A DNA stretch of 64,000 nucleotides from Marivita sp041725935 (GTDB taxonomy: Bacteria; Pseudomonadota; Alphaproteobacteria; Rhodobacterales; Rhodobacteraceae), in assembly GCA_041725935.1 (NCBI GenBank), contig JBGRQD010000010.1, positions 76,243-140,242 of the forward strand, in the 5' to 3' direction. The translations under genes and the position numbers were made by a program. The notes beneath the pieces were generated by a model. The model saw only the letters and a list, made by a program, of their open reading frames with translations. It did no database searches and was not told the DNA's origin. Positions 44,542 through 54,399 of the stretch are shown here, in pieces. Within the stretch, counting starts at the first letter, position 1; every line of letters starts with the position of its first letter.

Positions 44542-45975
44542 ATGAACGTGCTGATGGTCGCCTCGGAATGTGCGCCCTTCGTGAAAACGGGGGGCCTCGC
44601 GGATGTGGTGGGGGCGCTGCCCGCCGCCCTTGCCCGGGTGGGCACCGACGTACACGTGGTGTTGCCCGCCTATCCGCCGCTGTTCCCGCTTTTGCCACAG
44701 GGCACAGAGGTGGCACGCTTCGACGATCTGCCGGGTGGGCCAGGTCGCATTGTCAGAGTAACTGCACACGGAATTACGCTTCTTCTTCTGGATGCACCCC
44801 AGCTTTTTGACCGCCCCGGCGGACTTTATGTCGATGAAGCGGGCAAAGACTGGCCCGACAACCACCTGCGGTTCGGAGCCCTGTCAATGGCGGGCGCGCG
44901 CATCGCGATGGGCGCGATCAAGGATTATCAACCGGACGTCCTGCATGCCCATGACTGGCAGGCGGCCTTGGCACCGGTCTATATGCGCATGGCGGGCCGT
45001 GACACGCCACGATCTGTCATCACCATCCACAATATCGCCTTTCAGGGGCGCTTTGGCCCGCAGGTCTTGGACCGGCTGCACCTCAAGACCGACTGGTTTC
45101 ACCCGGAGGGGCTGGAGTTTCACGGTGATCTGAGCTTCCTCAAGGGCGGGCTGATGTTCTCGGACCGGATCACCACGGTCAGCCCGACCTATGCGCGCGA
45201 AATCCTGACGCCTGACTTCGGCATGGGCCTTGAGGGCGTGTTGCAGGCCCGTGCCCCCGTGCTGAGCGGCGTGCTGAACGGGATCGACACCGACGCGTGG
45301 AACCCGGCAGAAGACACAGCGCTGGCCGAGCCTTACGACGCCAAGAGCCTCAAGAACAAGGCAGCGAACCGCGCCGCGCTCAGCGAACGGCTGGGACTGG
45401 ACACCGGCAGCACCGGCCCTCTGTTCTGCGTGGTCAGCCGCCTGACCTCCCAGAAGGGGCTCGACGCCGTACTGGGCGCGCTGCCGCATCTGGTGGAGCA
45501 TGGCGCACAACTGGCGGTGCTGGGCAGCGGACAGCCCGAACTCGAACAGGGCTTCCGCGAGGCAGCACAGGACAACCCCGGGCAGGTCGCCACCCATATC
45601 GGTTATGACGAGCCGCTGTCGCATCTGTTTCAGGCAGGCAGCGACGCCATCCTGATCCCGTCACGGTTTGAGCCGTGCGGCCTGACCCAGCTTTACGGGC
45701 TGCGCTATGGCACCCTGCCGGTCGTGGCCCGCACCGGGGGGCTGGCCGACACGGTGATCGACGCCAATGTCGCCGCACTGATCGCCAAGGCGGCAACCGG
45801 GTTTGTGTTTTCAGATGTGACGACAGCGGGTCTGGAGCAGGTGATCGACCGCGTGATCGCGGCCTATGCCGATCCGAAACTGTGGCAATCCATGCAGCGG
45901 GCGGCTATGCGTCATCCCGTGAGCTGGGACAGCTCTGCCAAAGCCTATCGTGACCTTTATGCCGATCTTGCCTGA
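44542..45975 (+). CDS. glgA: Glycogen synthase (ADP-glucose)
   Basis: 477 residues, GT5. It adds glucose from ADP-glucose to the alpha-1,4 chain. FVKTGGLADVVGALPAAL near residue 14-31 is the ADP-glucose loop, ITIHNIAFQG is typical, and SRFEPCGLTQLYGLRYGTLP carries the acceptor/donor glutamate. It starts 1 base after glgC and shares 1 base with glgX. Confidence 0.96.
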   Translation: MNVLMVASECAPFVKTGGLADVVGALPAALARVGTDVHVVLPAYPPLFPLLPQGTEVARFDDLPGGPGRIVRVTAHGITLLLLDAPQLFDRPGGLYVDEAGKDWPDNHLRFGALSMAGARIAMGAIKDYQPDVLHAHDWQAALAPVYMRMAGRDTPRSVITIHNIAFQGRFGPQVLDRLHLKTDWFHPEGLEFHGDLSFLKGGLMFSDRITTVSPTYAREILTPDFGMGLEGVLQARAPVLSGVLNGIDTDAWNPAEDTALAEPYDAKSLKNKAANRAALSERLGLDTGSTGPLFCVVSRLTSQKGLDAVLGALPHLVEHGAQLAVLGSGQPELEQGFREAAQDNPGQVATHIGYDEPLSHLFQAGSDAILIPSRFEPCGLTQLYGLRYGTLPVVARTGGLADTVIDANVAALIAKAATGFVFSDVTTAGLEQVIDRVIAAYADPKLWQSMQRAAMRHPVSWDSSAKAYRDLYADLA

Positions 45976-48083
45976 TGACCTATCACGCCACCGTTTCCAC
46001 ACAGCTTGAACCCGGCTCCCCGGCCCGGCTCGGCGCGCATTTCGACGGCGGCGGGACCAATTTCGCCGTCTTCTCGGACCATGCCGAACAGGTGTTCCTG
46101 TGCCTGTTTTCCCCGGACGGCACACGCGAGGAGATGCGCCTGTCGCTGCCCGAACGCACCGGGGCGGTCTGGCATGGCTATTTGCCCGGGGTGCACCCCG
46201 GCACGCTTTATGGCTACCGCGCGTCGGGGCCGTACACGCCCGAGGCCGGGCATCGCTTCAACCGCAACAAGCTGTTGATCGACCCCTATACCCGGGAATT
46301 TCACGGCGGTTTCGCCGATCACACCGCCACGTTCGGCTATCTGAATTCCGCCCCCGAGGCGGACCTGTCCTTTGACAACCGCGACAGCGCGGCTTTCGTG
46401 GCCAAGTCGGTCGTGTCAGACCCTGCGCTCTTCCCGCTCGATGGGCAACCGCTGGAGCGCGGCTGGCACGACATTCTGATCTACGAGGCGCATGTCAAAG
46501 GCCTGACGCAGCGCCACCCCGAGGTGCCTGAAGATCTGCGCGGCACTTATGACGGGCTGGCAACGCCTGCCATGCTGGACCACCTGACCAAGCTGGGTGT
46601 GACGGCGGTAGAATTGCTGCCGGTGCAGGCGATCCGGTCCGAAGGCGCGCTCACGGCGCGGGGTCTGGTGAATTACTGGGGCTACAACACAATCGGATTC
46701 TTTGCGCCAGAGCCACGCTATTTCGGCCCCGCCGGTGTGCGCGGCTTTCGCGCGATGGTCGATCGCTTTCACGCCGCCGGGATCGAGGTCATTCTGGATG
46801 TGGTCTACAACCATTCCGCCGAGGGTGATCACCTTGGCCCGACCTTGTCGTTCCGGGGTCTGGACAATGCCAGCTATTACCGGCTTCAGGCCGACCAGCC
46901 GCGCTATTACGTGAACGACACCGGCTGCGGCAACACGCTCGACACCACGCATCCCTTTGTCATTCGCCTGATCCTCGACAGCCTGCGCTTCTGGGTGCAG
47001 GCGATGGGGGTCGATGGGTTCCGCTTCGATCTGGCCGCCACGCTCTGCCGCGAACCTGACGGGTTCGACCGGACCGGGCGCTTCATGACGGCGCTGCGGC
47101 AGGACCAGGTGCTGGCGGGGGTCAAGCTGATCGCGGAGCCTTGGGATATCGGCCCCGGTGGCTACCAGCTGGGCGGGTTCCCGGCCAAGTTCGCGGAATG
47201 GAACGACCGCTACCGCGACACGGTGCGCAAGTTCTGGCGCGGCGACACGCACGGCGCGCAGGAGTTGGGATCGGCGCTGCTTGGCACAGCTTACCTCTTT
47301 GACAAACGCGGGCGGCGCGTCTGGTCTTCGGTCAATTATGCCGCGTCCCATGACGGCTTCACGCTGGCCGATACGACGCAATACGAACAGCGCCACAACA
47401 TGGCCAATGGCGAAGGCAACCGCGACGGGCACAAGGTCAATTTCAGCGACAATCTGGGCACCGAAGGGCCAAACGACGATCCCGCGCTCCGCGACATGCG
47501 CGCCCGGCGTCAGCGCAACATGCTGGCCACCGTGTTCCTGTCGCAGGGCACGCCGATGCTGCTGGCCGGCGACGAAGGCGGGCACAGCCAGCAGGGCAAC
47601 AACAACGCCTATTGTCAGGACAACGCCACCACATGGATCGACTGGGCGTCGCTCGACCCCGACCAGATCGCCTTTACCGCCGCACTGTCGCGGTTTCGAC
47701 GAGACACACCGATCCTGCGGCAGATGGATTTCCTGCACGGCGCCACGCGCCCGACCGACCGGCGCAAGGATGTGGAATGGCGCGGCTTTGATGGTGCGCC
47801 GCTGAACTGGAACAATGACAGCCTGTCGAGCCTCTGCCTGCACCTGCGCGGCAATGCCGAAAGCATGGCGGGCAAGGCGACACGCGACGAAGTGCTTCTG
47901 GCCTTCAATCGCGGCGGTACCGACCTCGACCTGCTGCTGCCGCCCACCGTGCAGGATCCGTGGGTCCGCGAGATAGACACCTCGACGGCTGCGCAACACC
48001 CGACGCCCATCGACGGCGCGCGCATCCGCGTGCCCGCGCAATCGGTCAGCGCCTTTGTCCTGCGGGTCGGGTCAACCGGATGA
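45975..48083 (+). CDS. glgX: Glycogen debranching enzyme
   Basis: 702 residues. CBM48 domain (AHFDGGGTNFAVFSDHAEQV), isoamylase-type GH13 with VILDVVYNHSAEGDHLGP, catalytic MGVDGFRFDLAATLCR and the acid in LIAEPWDIGPGGYQLG, and NYAASHDGFTLAD. It cuts alpha-1,6 branches left by GlgP. Overlaps malQ by ATGA. Confidence 0.95.
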   Translation: MTYHATVSTQLEPGSPARLGAHFDGGGTNFAVFSDHAEQVFLCLFSPDGTREEMRLSLPERTGAVWHGYLPGVHPGTLYGYRASGPYTPEAGHRFNRNKLLIDPYTREFHGGFADHTATFGYLNSAPEADLSFDNRDSAAFVAKSVVSDPALFPLDGQPLERGWHDILIYEAHVKGLTQRHPEVPEDLRGTYDGLATPAMLDHLTKLGVTAVELLPVQAIRSEGALTARGLVNYWGYNTIGFFAPEPRYFGPAGVRGFRAMVDRFHAAGIEVILDVVYNHSAEGDHLGPTLSFRGLDNASYYRLQADQPRYYVNDTGCGNTLDTTHPFVIRLILDSLRFWVQAMGVDGFRFDLAATLCREPDGFDRTGRFMTALRQDQVLAGVKLIAEPWDIGPGGYQLGGFPAKFAEWNDRYRDTVRKFWRGDTHGAQELGSALLGTAYLFDKRGRRVWSSVNYAASHDGFTLADTTQYEQRHNMANGEGNRDGHKVNFSDNLGTEGPNDDPALRDMRARRQRNMLATVFLSQGTPMLLAGDEGGHSQQGNNNAYCQDNATTWIDWASLDPDQIAFTAALSRFRRDTPILRQMDFLHGATRPTDRRKDVEWRGFDGAPLNWNNDSLSSLCLHLRGNAESMAGKATRDEVLLAFNRGGTDLDLLLPPTVQDPWVREIDTSTAAQHPTPIDGARIRVPAQSVSAFVLRVGSTG

Positions 48084-50026
48084 GCCACACCGATGACAGC
48101 CTGCGCGCATTGGCACGGGCGCAGGGCATCTACCTCGAGTTTTTCGACCTGCATGGCACGAAGCACGAGGCCAGCCCCGAGACGCTGCGCGCGCTGCTGC
48201 GGGCGCTCGGAACGGATGTCGACAATACTGCGACCGTGAACGCGCCCTCTGAAGTGATCGCCTTTGCCGGTGACGCCATCCCGGTGCCGGTCGCTGGCAG
48301 GTGTGACTGGACCCTGCTGGACGAGACCGGTGCAATTGTCGCCGAAGGCCGTGCCACCGACAGGATCGACCTGCCACCATTGGAGGTCGGGTATTACGAT
48401 CTGCACCGCATAGGCACGCATTCCGGTCAGAGCTTTGTCATGGTTCGTCCGCCCCGCGCGCCGGACCTGGCGTCGAAGTCCCACAGCAACACCTGCTGGG
48501 GCACAACAGGCGCGCTGTACGGGTTGCGGTCGGCACGCAACGGTGGCTTGGGCACTTACGCCGATCTGGGCGCGGTTGCTGCAACCTTTGGCCATGCGGG
48601 GGCGCAGTTTCTCGGGGTCAATCCTCTGCACGCGCTGGGGTGGGCGATGCAGGACATCATCAGCCCCTATTCACCCTCGCATCGCGGCATGTTCAACATC
48701 GACCATATCGCGGTGGAGGGCGGGCTCGGGCCAACGCCGGGCGCTGATCTGATCGACTATGCCGGGTTTCGGCAGAAGCATCGCGCGGCACTGGAGGCGC
48801 AGTTTGCCCAGCGCGACACCGAAGCCTTTGCGTCATGGTGCGCCACCAGTTCCGAAGACACCCGGCGGTTTGCCGAATTCGAGGCGATCAGCGAAGACCA
48901 CGGCCAAGACTTCCGCACATGGCCCGCAGCGCTGCAAACCCCCGGTGCGGCGGCACAAAAGGCAGCCGGCAAGCGGGCGGAGTTTCACCTCTGGCTGCAA
49001 TATCTGGCGGAAACCCAGATCGACGCGGCACAGGGTGCGGCGACACAGGCGGGCATGGATCTTGGGCTTTACCTTGATCTTGCCGTTGGTCCGCGCCCGG
49101 ACGGGGCCGAGGTCTGGATGAACGCCGACACCATCGCGCAAGGCGTGACCATCGGCGCGCCGCCCGATCACCTGAGCCCCGAAGGGCAATCCTGGGCGCT
49201 GGCGGCCCACGCGCCCGGACCTCTGGCAAAAGCGCGTTACGCGCCGCTGCGGTCGATGCTGCGGCGGCTGATGGCCAAATGCGGGGTGTTGCGGATCGAC
49301 CACGCTCTGGGTCTGCTGCGCAGCTACTGGCTGCCCGATGATGGAAGTCCGGGCGGATATATCACGCAACCGCTGGACGCGCTGCTGGCCGTCATCACCA
49401 TCGAGGCGCATCGCGCGGGCTGTCTGGTGGTGGGCGAAGACCTTGGGCTGGTGCCCGACGGGTTCCGCGAAGCGATGAACACGTCCGGGCTTTACAGCTA
49501 TGCGGTCTGGCAGTTCGAAACGACAGACACGGGCGCAATCCTGCCCGCCGACACGCTCCCACCCTACAGCCTTGCCTGTTTCGGCACACATGACACACCC
49601 ACGCTGAACGGGTTCTGGCACGGCACCGATATCGAATGGTGGCATCGGGTCGGCTGGGTGACATCCGGCGACCGTGCTGCCCGGCACAGCCACCGCGCCC
49701 GGCAGCGGGCCAGCCTGCGAAAGATTTGCGACATTCCCGCAACAGCCCGCATCGCCCAGGTGGCCGAGGCAGTCCATGGCGCATTGGCGGAATCACCAGC
49801 CGCGCTGGTGTCGGTGCAATTGGACGATGTGTTCACGGAACTGGAAGCGCAGAACCTGCCCGGCACCATCAACGAGCACCCGAACTGGCGCCGCCGCCTG
49901 AGCGTGCCAGTCGAAGAGATGGCACAGAGCGCGGTTCTGCGACATATTGCGGACGTGATGACCATTCAGCGCGGTTCCGTCGCAGACCAAGACAGCGCCG
50001 ACCATTCCGAGGAGGCATCGGCATGA
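48080..50026 (+). CDS. malQ: 4-alpha-glucanotransferase (amylomaltase)
   Basis: 648 residues, GH77. It disproportionates maltodextrins. The barrel start reads NTCWGTTGALYGLRSARNGGLG; VLRIDHALGLLRSYWLP and VVGEDLGLVPDGFREA hold two catalytic acids, and LACFGTHDTPTLNGFW the third. About 140 N-terminal residues form the usual extra domain. It completes glycogen breakdown with GlgP and GlgX, and is coupled to pgm by ATGA. Confidence 0.93.
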   Translation: MSHTDDSLRALARAQGIYLEFFDLHGTKHEASPETLRALLRALGTDVDNTATVNAPSEVIAFAGDAIPVPVAGRCDWTLLDETGAIVAEGRATDRIDLPPLEVGYYDLHRIGTHSGQSFVMVRPPRAPDLASKSHSNTCWGTTGALYGLRSARNGGLGTYADLGAVAATFGHAGAQFLGVNPLHALGWAMQDIISPYSPSHRGMFNIDHIAVEGGLGPTPGADLIDYAGFRQKHRAALEAQFAQRDTEAFASWCATSSEDTRRFAEFEAISEDHGQDFRTWPAALQTPGAAAQKAAGKRAEFHLWLQYLAETQIDAAQGAATQAGMDLGLYLDLAVGPRPDGAEVWMNADTIAQGVTIGAPPDHLSPEGQSWALAAHAPGPLAKARYAPLRSMLRRLMAKCGVLRIDHALGLLRSYWLPDDGSPGGYITQPLDALLAVITIEAHRAGCLVVGEDLGLVPDGFREAMNTSGLYSYAVWQFETTDTGAILPADTLPPYSLACFGTHDTPTLNGFWHGTDIEWWHRVGWVTSGDRAARHSHRARQRASLRKICDIPATARIAQVAEAVHGALAESPAALVSVQLDDVFTELEAQNLPGTINEHPNWRRRLSVPVEEMAQSAVLRHIADVMTIQRGSVADQDSADHSEEASA

Positions 50027-51654
50027 CGATCCTGACCCAATACTGCACCCCGTTCGAGGGCCAGAAACCCGGCACCTCGGGCCTGCGCAAGAAAACCCGC
50101 GTGTTCATGCAGCCCGGCTATCTGGAGGGCTTCGTGCAGTCGATCTTCAACGGCATTGGCGGGGTCGAGGGCAAGGCGCTGGTGATCGGCGGTGACGGGC
50201 GGTTTTTCAATGCAGAGGCGATCCAGACGATCCTGCGCATGGCCTCGGCCAATGGGGCAGCGCTGGCGATTGTCGGTCAGGGTGGGCTGCTGTCGACCCC
50301 GGCCGCGTCGCACCTGATCCGGCTGCGGGGCGCGGATGGCGGGCTGATCCTGTCGGCCAGCCACAATCCCGGCGGTGTCGACGAGGATTTCGGACTGAAA
50401 TACAACATCGCGAATGGCGGCCCCGCGCCCGAGACGATCACCGACGCGATCTTTGCGCAGACCCAGACGATCCACAGCTACAGGACGCTGGACACCGGCG
50501 ATATCGACCTTGACCGGATCGGTGTGACCCCGCTTGGCGACATGGTGGTCGAGGTGGTGGACCCGGTGACGGATTACGCCGCGCTGATGGAAGACCTGTT
50601 CGACTTTGCCGCACTTCGGGCGCTGTTCGCCAGCGGTTTCACAATGAAATTCGATGCGATGCACGCGGTCACCGGACCCTATGCCAGGATGATCCTCGAA
50701 GACACGCTGGGCGCGCCTGCGGGCACCGTGATGAACGGCGTGCCGCTGGTGGATTTCGGCAAAGGGCACCCCGACCCGAACCCGATCTGGGCGAAACCGC
50801 TGGTCGATCTGGTGATGTCCAAGGACGGGCCGGATTTCGCGGCAGCGTCAGACGGGGATGGCGACCGCAACATGATCCTGGGCCGGGGGATATACGTCAC
50901 GCCCTCGGATTCACTCGCGGTGCTGGCGGCCAACGCGCATCTGGCGCCGGGATACGAGCGGGGCATCGCGGGAGTCGCGCGCTCCATGCCGACAAGCGGT
51001 GCCTGTGACCGGGTGGCCGAGGCGTTCGGGGTGGAGTGTTTCGAGACACCTACGGGATGGAAGTTCTTCGGCAACCTGCTGGATGCGGGGCGCGTGACGC
51101 TCTGCGGCGAGGAAAGTGCCGGCACGGGCAGCGACCATGTGCGCGAGAAGGATGGGCTTTGGGCGGTGCTGCTCTGGCTCAACATCCTGGCGGTGCGCAA
51201 GCTGTCGGTGAAGGACATCCTTCAGGATCATTGGCAGACTTATGGCCGGAATTACTATTCGCGGCACGATTACGAGGCCGTGGATTCGGCTGCGGCGCAT
51301 GCGCTGATGGCGGATTTGACAGCGAAACTGGGCGATCTGGCCGGGCACTCCTTTGGTGCCTGTACCGTCACATCGGCGGATTCCTTCAGCTATCACGACC
51401 CGGTCGATGGATCGGTCAGCCAAAATCAGGGCCTGCGGATCAATTTTGACGGTGGCGGGCGCGCGGTGCTGCGCCTGTCGGGGACCGGGACCGAAGGTGC
51501 GACGCTGCGGGTGTATCTTGAACGCTACGAGGCGCCGGGTGGGGATCTGAACATCGAGACACAGGCGGCGCTGCATGACATCGCCCTGGCCACTGCGCAG
51601 ATCAGCGGATTGACCGAACGCACCGGGCGGTCAGCGCCAGATGTGATGACCTGA
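50023..51654 (+). CDS. pgm: Phosphoglucomutase (alpha-D-glucose)
   Basis: 543 residues. It interconverts glucose-1-phosphate and glucose-6-phosphate, joining glycogen to central metabolism. TSGLRKKTRVFMQPGYLEGF substrate loop, the phosphoserine site LILSASHNPGGVDEDFGLKY (about 106-125), the metal loop AASDGDGDRNMILG and the sugar loop CGEESAGTGSDHVREKDG are visible. Ends the operon, 10 bp before the convergent sitD. Confidence 0.95.
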   Translation: MTILTQYCTPFEGQKPGTSGLRKKTRVFMQPGYLEGFVQSIFNGIGGVEGKALVIGGDGRFFNAEAIQTILRMASANGAALAIVGQGGLLSTPAASHLIRLRGADGGLILSASHNPGGVDEDFGLKYNIANGGPAPETITDAIFAQTQTIHSYRTLDTGDIDLDRIGVTPLGDMVVEVVDPVTDYAALMEDLFDFAALRALFASGFTMKFDAMHAVTGPYARMILEDTLGAPAGTVMNGVPLVDFGKGHPDPNPIWAKPLVDLVMSKDGPDFAAASDGDGDRNMILGRGIYVTPSDSLAVLAANAHLAPGYERGIAGVARSMPTSGACDRVAEAFGVECFETPTGWKFFGNLLDAGRVTLCGEESAGTGSDHVREKDGLWAVLLWLNILAVRKLSVKDILQDHWQTYGRNYYSRHDYEAVDSAAAHALMADLTAKLGDLAGHSFGACTVTSADSFSYHDPVDGSVSQNQGLRINFDGGGRAVLRLSGTGTEGATLRVYLERYEAPGGDLNIETQAALHDIALATAQISGLTERTGRSAPDVMT

Positions 51655-51664
51655 CCCACCTGCC

Positions 51665-52516
51665 CTAGCCATGCCGGACGCGCAGTCGGGATGCGCGCCG
51701 GGTGAGCACTTGTCGACGCACAAAGGCAAGGATGAACAGCGCTGTCAGGATCAGGATGATCGTCGGTGCAGGCGCACTGTCGAGGAAGAAGCTGAGATAG
51801 GTGCCTAGCAGCATCGCCGCCATATTGATCAAGACCGCAACCATAAGCATCGCCTTGAACTGTCGCACCAGCAGGAACGCGATGGCACCCGGTGCGATCA
51901 ACAGTCCAATGGCAAGGATCAGACCCGCCGCCGACAGCGTTGCTACGATGGTCAAAGACAAGGCCGTGAGCATCCCGTAATGCAAGGCGTTGACCCAAAG
52001 ACCCGAGGCCTGCGCCTGCGCCGGATCGAAGCTGTGTAGCAGCCAGTCCCTCCACTTGAGCACCAGCACACCCGCGACCAGTGCCGAGATGATCCCGGCA
52101 GTCCAGAGCTCGTGTGTCTCGACCCCCAGCATGTTGCCGAAAAGGATGTGATCGAGATGCGCGTTGGTCTCGACCGACACGTATAGCACGATGCCGAGGC
52201 CAAACATGCCCGAGAACACGACCCCCATCACCGTGTCTTCCTTGACCCGGCTGTTGCTGGACAGATAGCCCGTGGCCAGCGCGCAGGTCATGCCGGCGGC
52301 AAAGGCGCCGATTATCAGCGGGATGCCGAAAATATAGGCCAGCACGATCCCCGGCAGTACTGCATGGCTGACCGCGTCGCCCATCAGCGCCCAGCCCTTG
52401 AGCACCAGAAAACACGACAGGAGCGCGGTCGGCACAGCGACCATCATCGAAATGAGGAAGGCGTTTTGCATAAATGCAAAGCGGAAGGGCAAAAGCAGGG
52501 CTTCAAGCTCCATCAT
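51665..52516 (-). CDS. sitD: Manganese/iron ABC transporter permease (SitD-type)
   Basis: 283 residues, about eight transmembrane helices, cluster-9 metal permease (ZnuB/MntB family). FLVLKGWALMGDAVSHAVLPGIVLAY (about 36-61) is the family signature. It overlaps sitC by 4 bases (ATGA). Zinc cannot be excluded from sequence alone. Confidence 0.88.
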   Translation of the reverse strand: MMELEALLLPFRFAFMQNAFLISMMVAVPTALLSCFLVLKGWALMGDAVSHAVLPGIVLAYIFGIPLIIGAFAAGMTCALATGYLSSNSRVKEDTVMGVVFSGMFGLGIVLYVSVETNAHLDHILFGNMLGVETHELWTAGIISALVAGVLVLKWRDWLLHSFDPAQAQASGLWVNALHYGMLTALSLTIVATLSAAGLILAIGLLIAPGAIAFLLVRQFKAMLMVAVLINMAAMLLGTYLSFFLDSAPAPTIILILTALFILAFVRRQVLTRRASRLRVRHG

Positions 52517-53415
52517 GCACCGCCTTTTGCAGGATCGGCCCGCACAAGGCTGTCTGTGGGCCCATCGCGCAGCGCAGCGTGCGCCTTGCGCCGGGCGGCC
52601 AGGATGCCGTGGCGGGGGGCAAACACAAACGCGACAAGAAAGATCAGGGTTTGCAGGCAGACGATGATTCCGCCGGTCGCACCGTCGAGGAAATAGCTGG
52701 CATAAGCTCCGGTGAAACTGGTCACGACGCCGATCAGCACCGATGTGATGATCAGGCGCGGGAAGCGGTCGCAGAGCAGGTATGCGGTGGCACCCGGTGT
52801 GACCACCATGGCGATCACCAGAAACGCGCCCACGGTCTGCATCGCTGCCACGACGCTGGCCGAGAGCAGCACGAAGAACACCGCCTTGAGCAGTTGCGGG
52901 CGCAATCCCATGGTGCGGGCGTGGTTTTCGTCAAAGAAGGTGACCATGAGGTCTTTCCACTTTGCCAGCAGCACCCCCAGTGACACCACCCCGATGATCG
53001 CCAGTTGCAGCGTGTCCTCGGGTGTGATGGCAAGGATATTGCCCATGGTGATGGTCTGGATCGACACCGACATCGGATTGATCGACACCATGAAAAGGCC
53101 AAGCCCGAAGAAGGACGTGAAGATCAGGCCGATGATGACGTCAGGCTTCAGCCCGGATCGTTCAGAGAGGAACAGCATCGACCCTGCCGCGAGCCCCCCC
53201 GCGATGAACGCACCCAAGGCGAAGGGCAGGCCGAGGATATAGGCCCCGGCGACACCCGGCACAACCGAATGGGCCAGCGCGTCGCCGATCAGGGACCAGC
53301 CCTTGAGCATCAGGTAGGCGGACAGAAAGGCACAGACCGCGCCTACCAGCGCCGAGACCCACATGGCGTTGACCATGTAAGTGTAGGCGAAGGGTTCCAG
53401 CAGGTAGGCGATCAT
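52513..53415 (-). CDS. sitC: Manganese/iron ABC transporter permease (SitC-type)
   Basis: 300 residues, second permease of the same family. LMLKGWSLIGDALAHSVVPGVAGAYILG near residue 37-64, with several helices up to about residue 270 and a charged C-terminal tail (HGILAARRKAHAALRDG). Two different permease genes in one operon is the SitCD arrangement. Overlaps sitB by 4 bases. Confidence 0.88.
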   Translation of the reverse strand: MIAYLLEPFAYTYMVNAMWVSALVGAVCAFLSAYLMLKGWSLIGDALAHSVVPGVAGAYILGLPFALGAFIAGGLAAGSMLFLSERSGLKPDVIIGLIFTSFFGLGLFMVSINPMSVSIQTITMGNILAITPEDTLQLAIIGVVSLGVLLAKWKDLMVTFFDENHARTMGLRPQLLKAVFFVLLSASVVAAMQTVGAFLVIAMVVTPGATAYLLCDRFPRLIITSVLIGVVTSFTGAYASYFLDGATGGIIVCLQTLIFLVAFVFAPRHGILAARRKAHAALRDGPTDSLVRADPAKGGA

Positions 53416-54311
53416 GTGCCCTGATCCGTGCGCTGCGTCTTGTCGCCATATTGCACGAAGGGGCGTTCATCGTCGGTGAAGATGGTCACAGACCGCGCGT
53501 CTTCGTCGTCGTGCAGCGTGTCGCCGCCCAGCGTGAAGTGCCGCAGCACGCCGCCGAACGCCTTTTCGAGGTTTTCGCGGGTGAAGGTGGTCTCTGTCGG
53601 GCCGTGCGCCAGCACGGTGCCTTTGACAAGCACAGTCCGGTCGCAGAATTCGGTGACCGACCCGAGGTTGTGGGTCGAGACCAGCATCACCCGCCCTTCG
53701 TCGCGCAGGTCGCGCAGGAGCGACACGATCTGGTCCTCTGTCTTGACATCGACACCTGTGAACGGCTCGTCCAGCAGGATCACCTGCCCGTCCTGAGCCA
53801 GAGCACGGGCAAGGAATACGCGCTTGCGCTGGCCGCCCGACAGTTCTCCGATCTGGCGGTGGCGGAACTCGGTCATGTTCACGCGGGCCAGTGCTTGATC
53901 GACCGCCGCGTGATCGGCCGCCTTGGGTCGGCGCAGAAAGCCCATCTTGCCGTAGCGGCCCATCATCACAACGTCTTCGACCAGCACGGGGAACGCCCAG
54001 TCCACCTCTTCGGCCTGCGGCACATAGGCGACGAGGTTCTGGGCCAGCGCGTCTTTCACGCTCATGCCAAGGATGCGGATCTCGCCCTGAGAGGCGGGGA
54101 CAAAGCCCATGATCGCCTTGAACAGCGTGGATTTGCCTGCGCCGTTGATCCCCACAAGCGCGGTCACGGTGCCGCGCGGGATCTCGAAGCTGGCGTTCCA
54201 GAGCGCGGTATGACCGTTGCGATAGGTGACCGTCACGTCCTGCGCGGACAGACCGCCGCCCTTGGTGGCAGCGGGGGTGTCGGGTTTGGTACGGCTTTGC
54301 TCATCGAGCAT
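53412..54311 (-). CDS. sitB: Manganese/iron ABC transporter ATP-binding protein (SitB-type)
   Basis: 299 residues. Walker A GINGAGKSTLFKAIMG, the Q-loop AYVPQAEEVDWAFP, signature LSGGQRKRVFLARAL and Walker B VILLDEPFTGVD are present. The VDWAFP stretch after the Q-loop is typical of Mn/Zn transporters. About 30 C-terminal residues extend beyond the ATPase fold. The ATG at 54311 has AAGGA upstream; the longer frame to 54368 would cover the hairpins. Confidence 0.9.
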   Translation of the reverse strand: MLDEQSRTKPDTPAATKGGGLSAQDVTVTYRNGHTALWNASFEIPRGTVTALVGINGAGKSTLFKAIMGFVPASQGEIRILGMSVKDALAQNLVAYVPQAEEVDWAFPVLVEDVVMMGRYGKMGFLRRPKAADHAAVDQALARVNMTEFRHRQIGELSGGQRKRVFLARALAQDGQVILLDEPFTGVDVKTEDQIVSLLRDLRDEGRVMLVSTHNLGSVTEFCDRTVLVKGTVLAHGPTETTFTRENLEKAFGGVLRHFTLGGDTLHDDEDARSVTIFTDDERPFVQYGDKTQRTDQGT

Positions 54312-54329
54312 GATGCGTCCTTGTTGTTT

Positions 54330-54389
54330 CAGGCCGGTGGCCTGACATGGTCTTGCCCGCAGGAACACCCACGGGCAAGGACGTGTTCC
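54330..54389 (-). terminator. Overlapping hairpins between sitA and sitB
   Basis: CAGGCC-GGT-GGCCTG (54330-54344), CTTGCCCG / CGGGCAAG (54352-54359 and 54372-54379) and GGAACAC / GTGTTCC (54362-54368 and 54383-54389). The last two interleave, so they compete. Located in the 88-bp sitA-sitB gap, they may cut read-through and raise binding protein over ATPase, as in many ABC operons. Effect is inference. Confidence 0.5.
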
Positions 54390-54399
54390 ACTACCCTGC

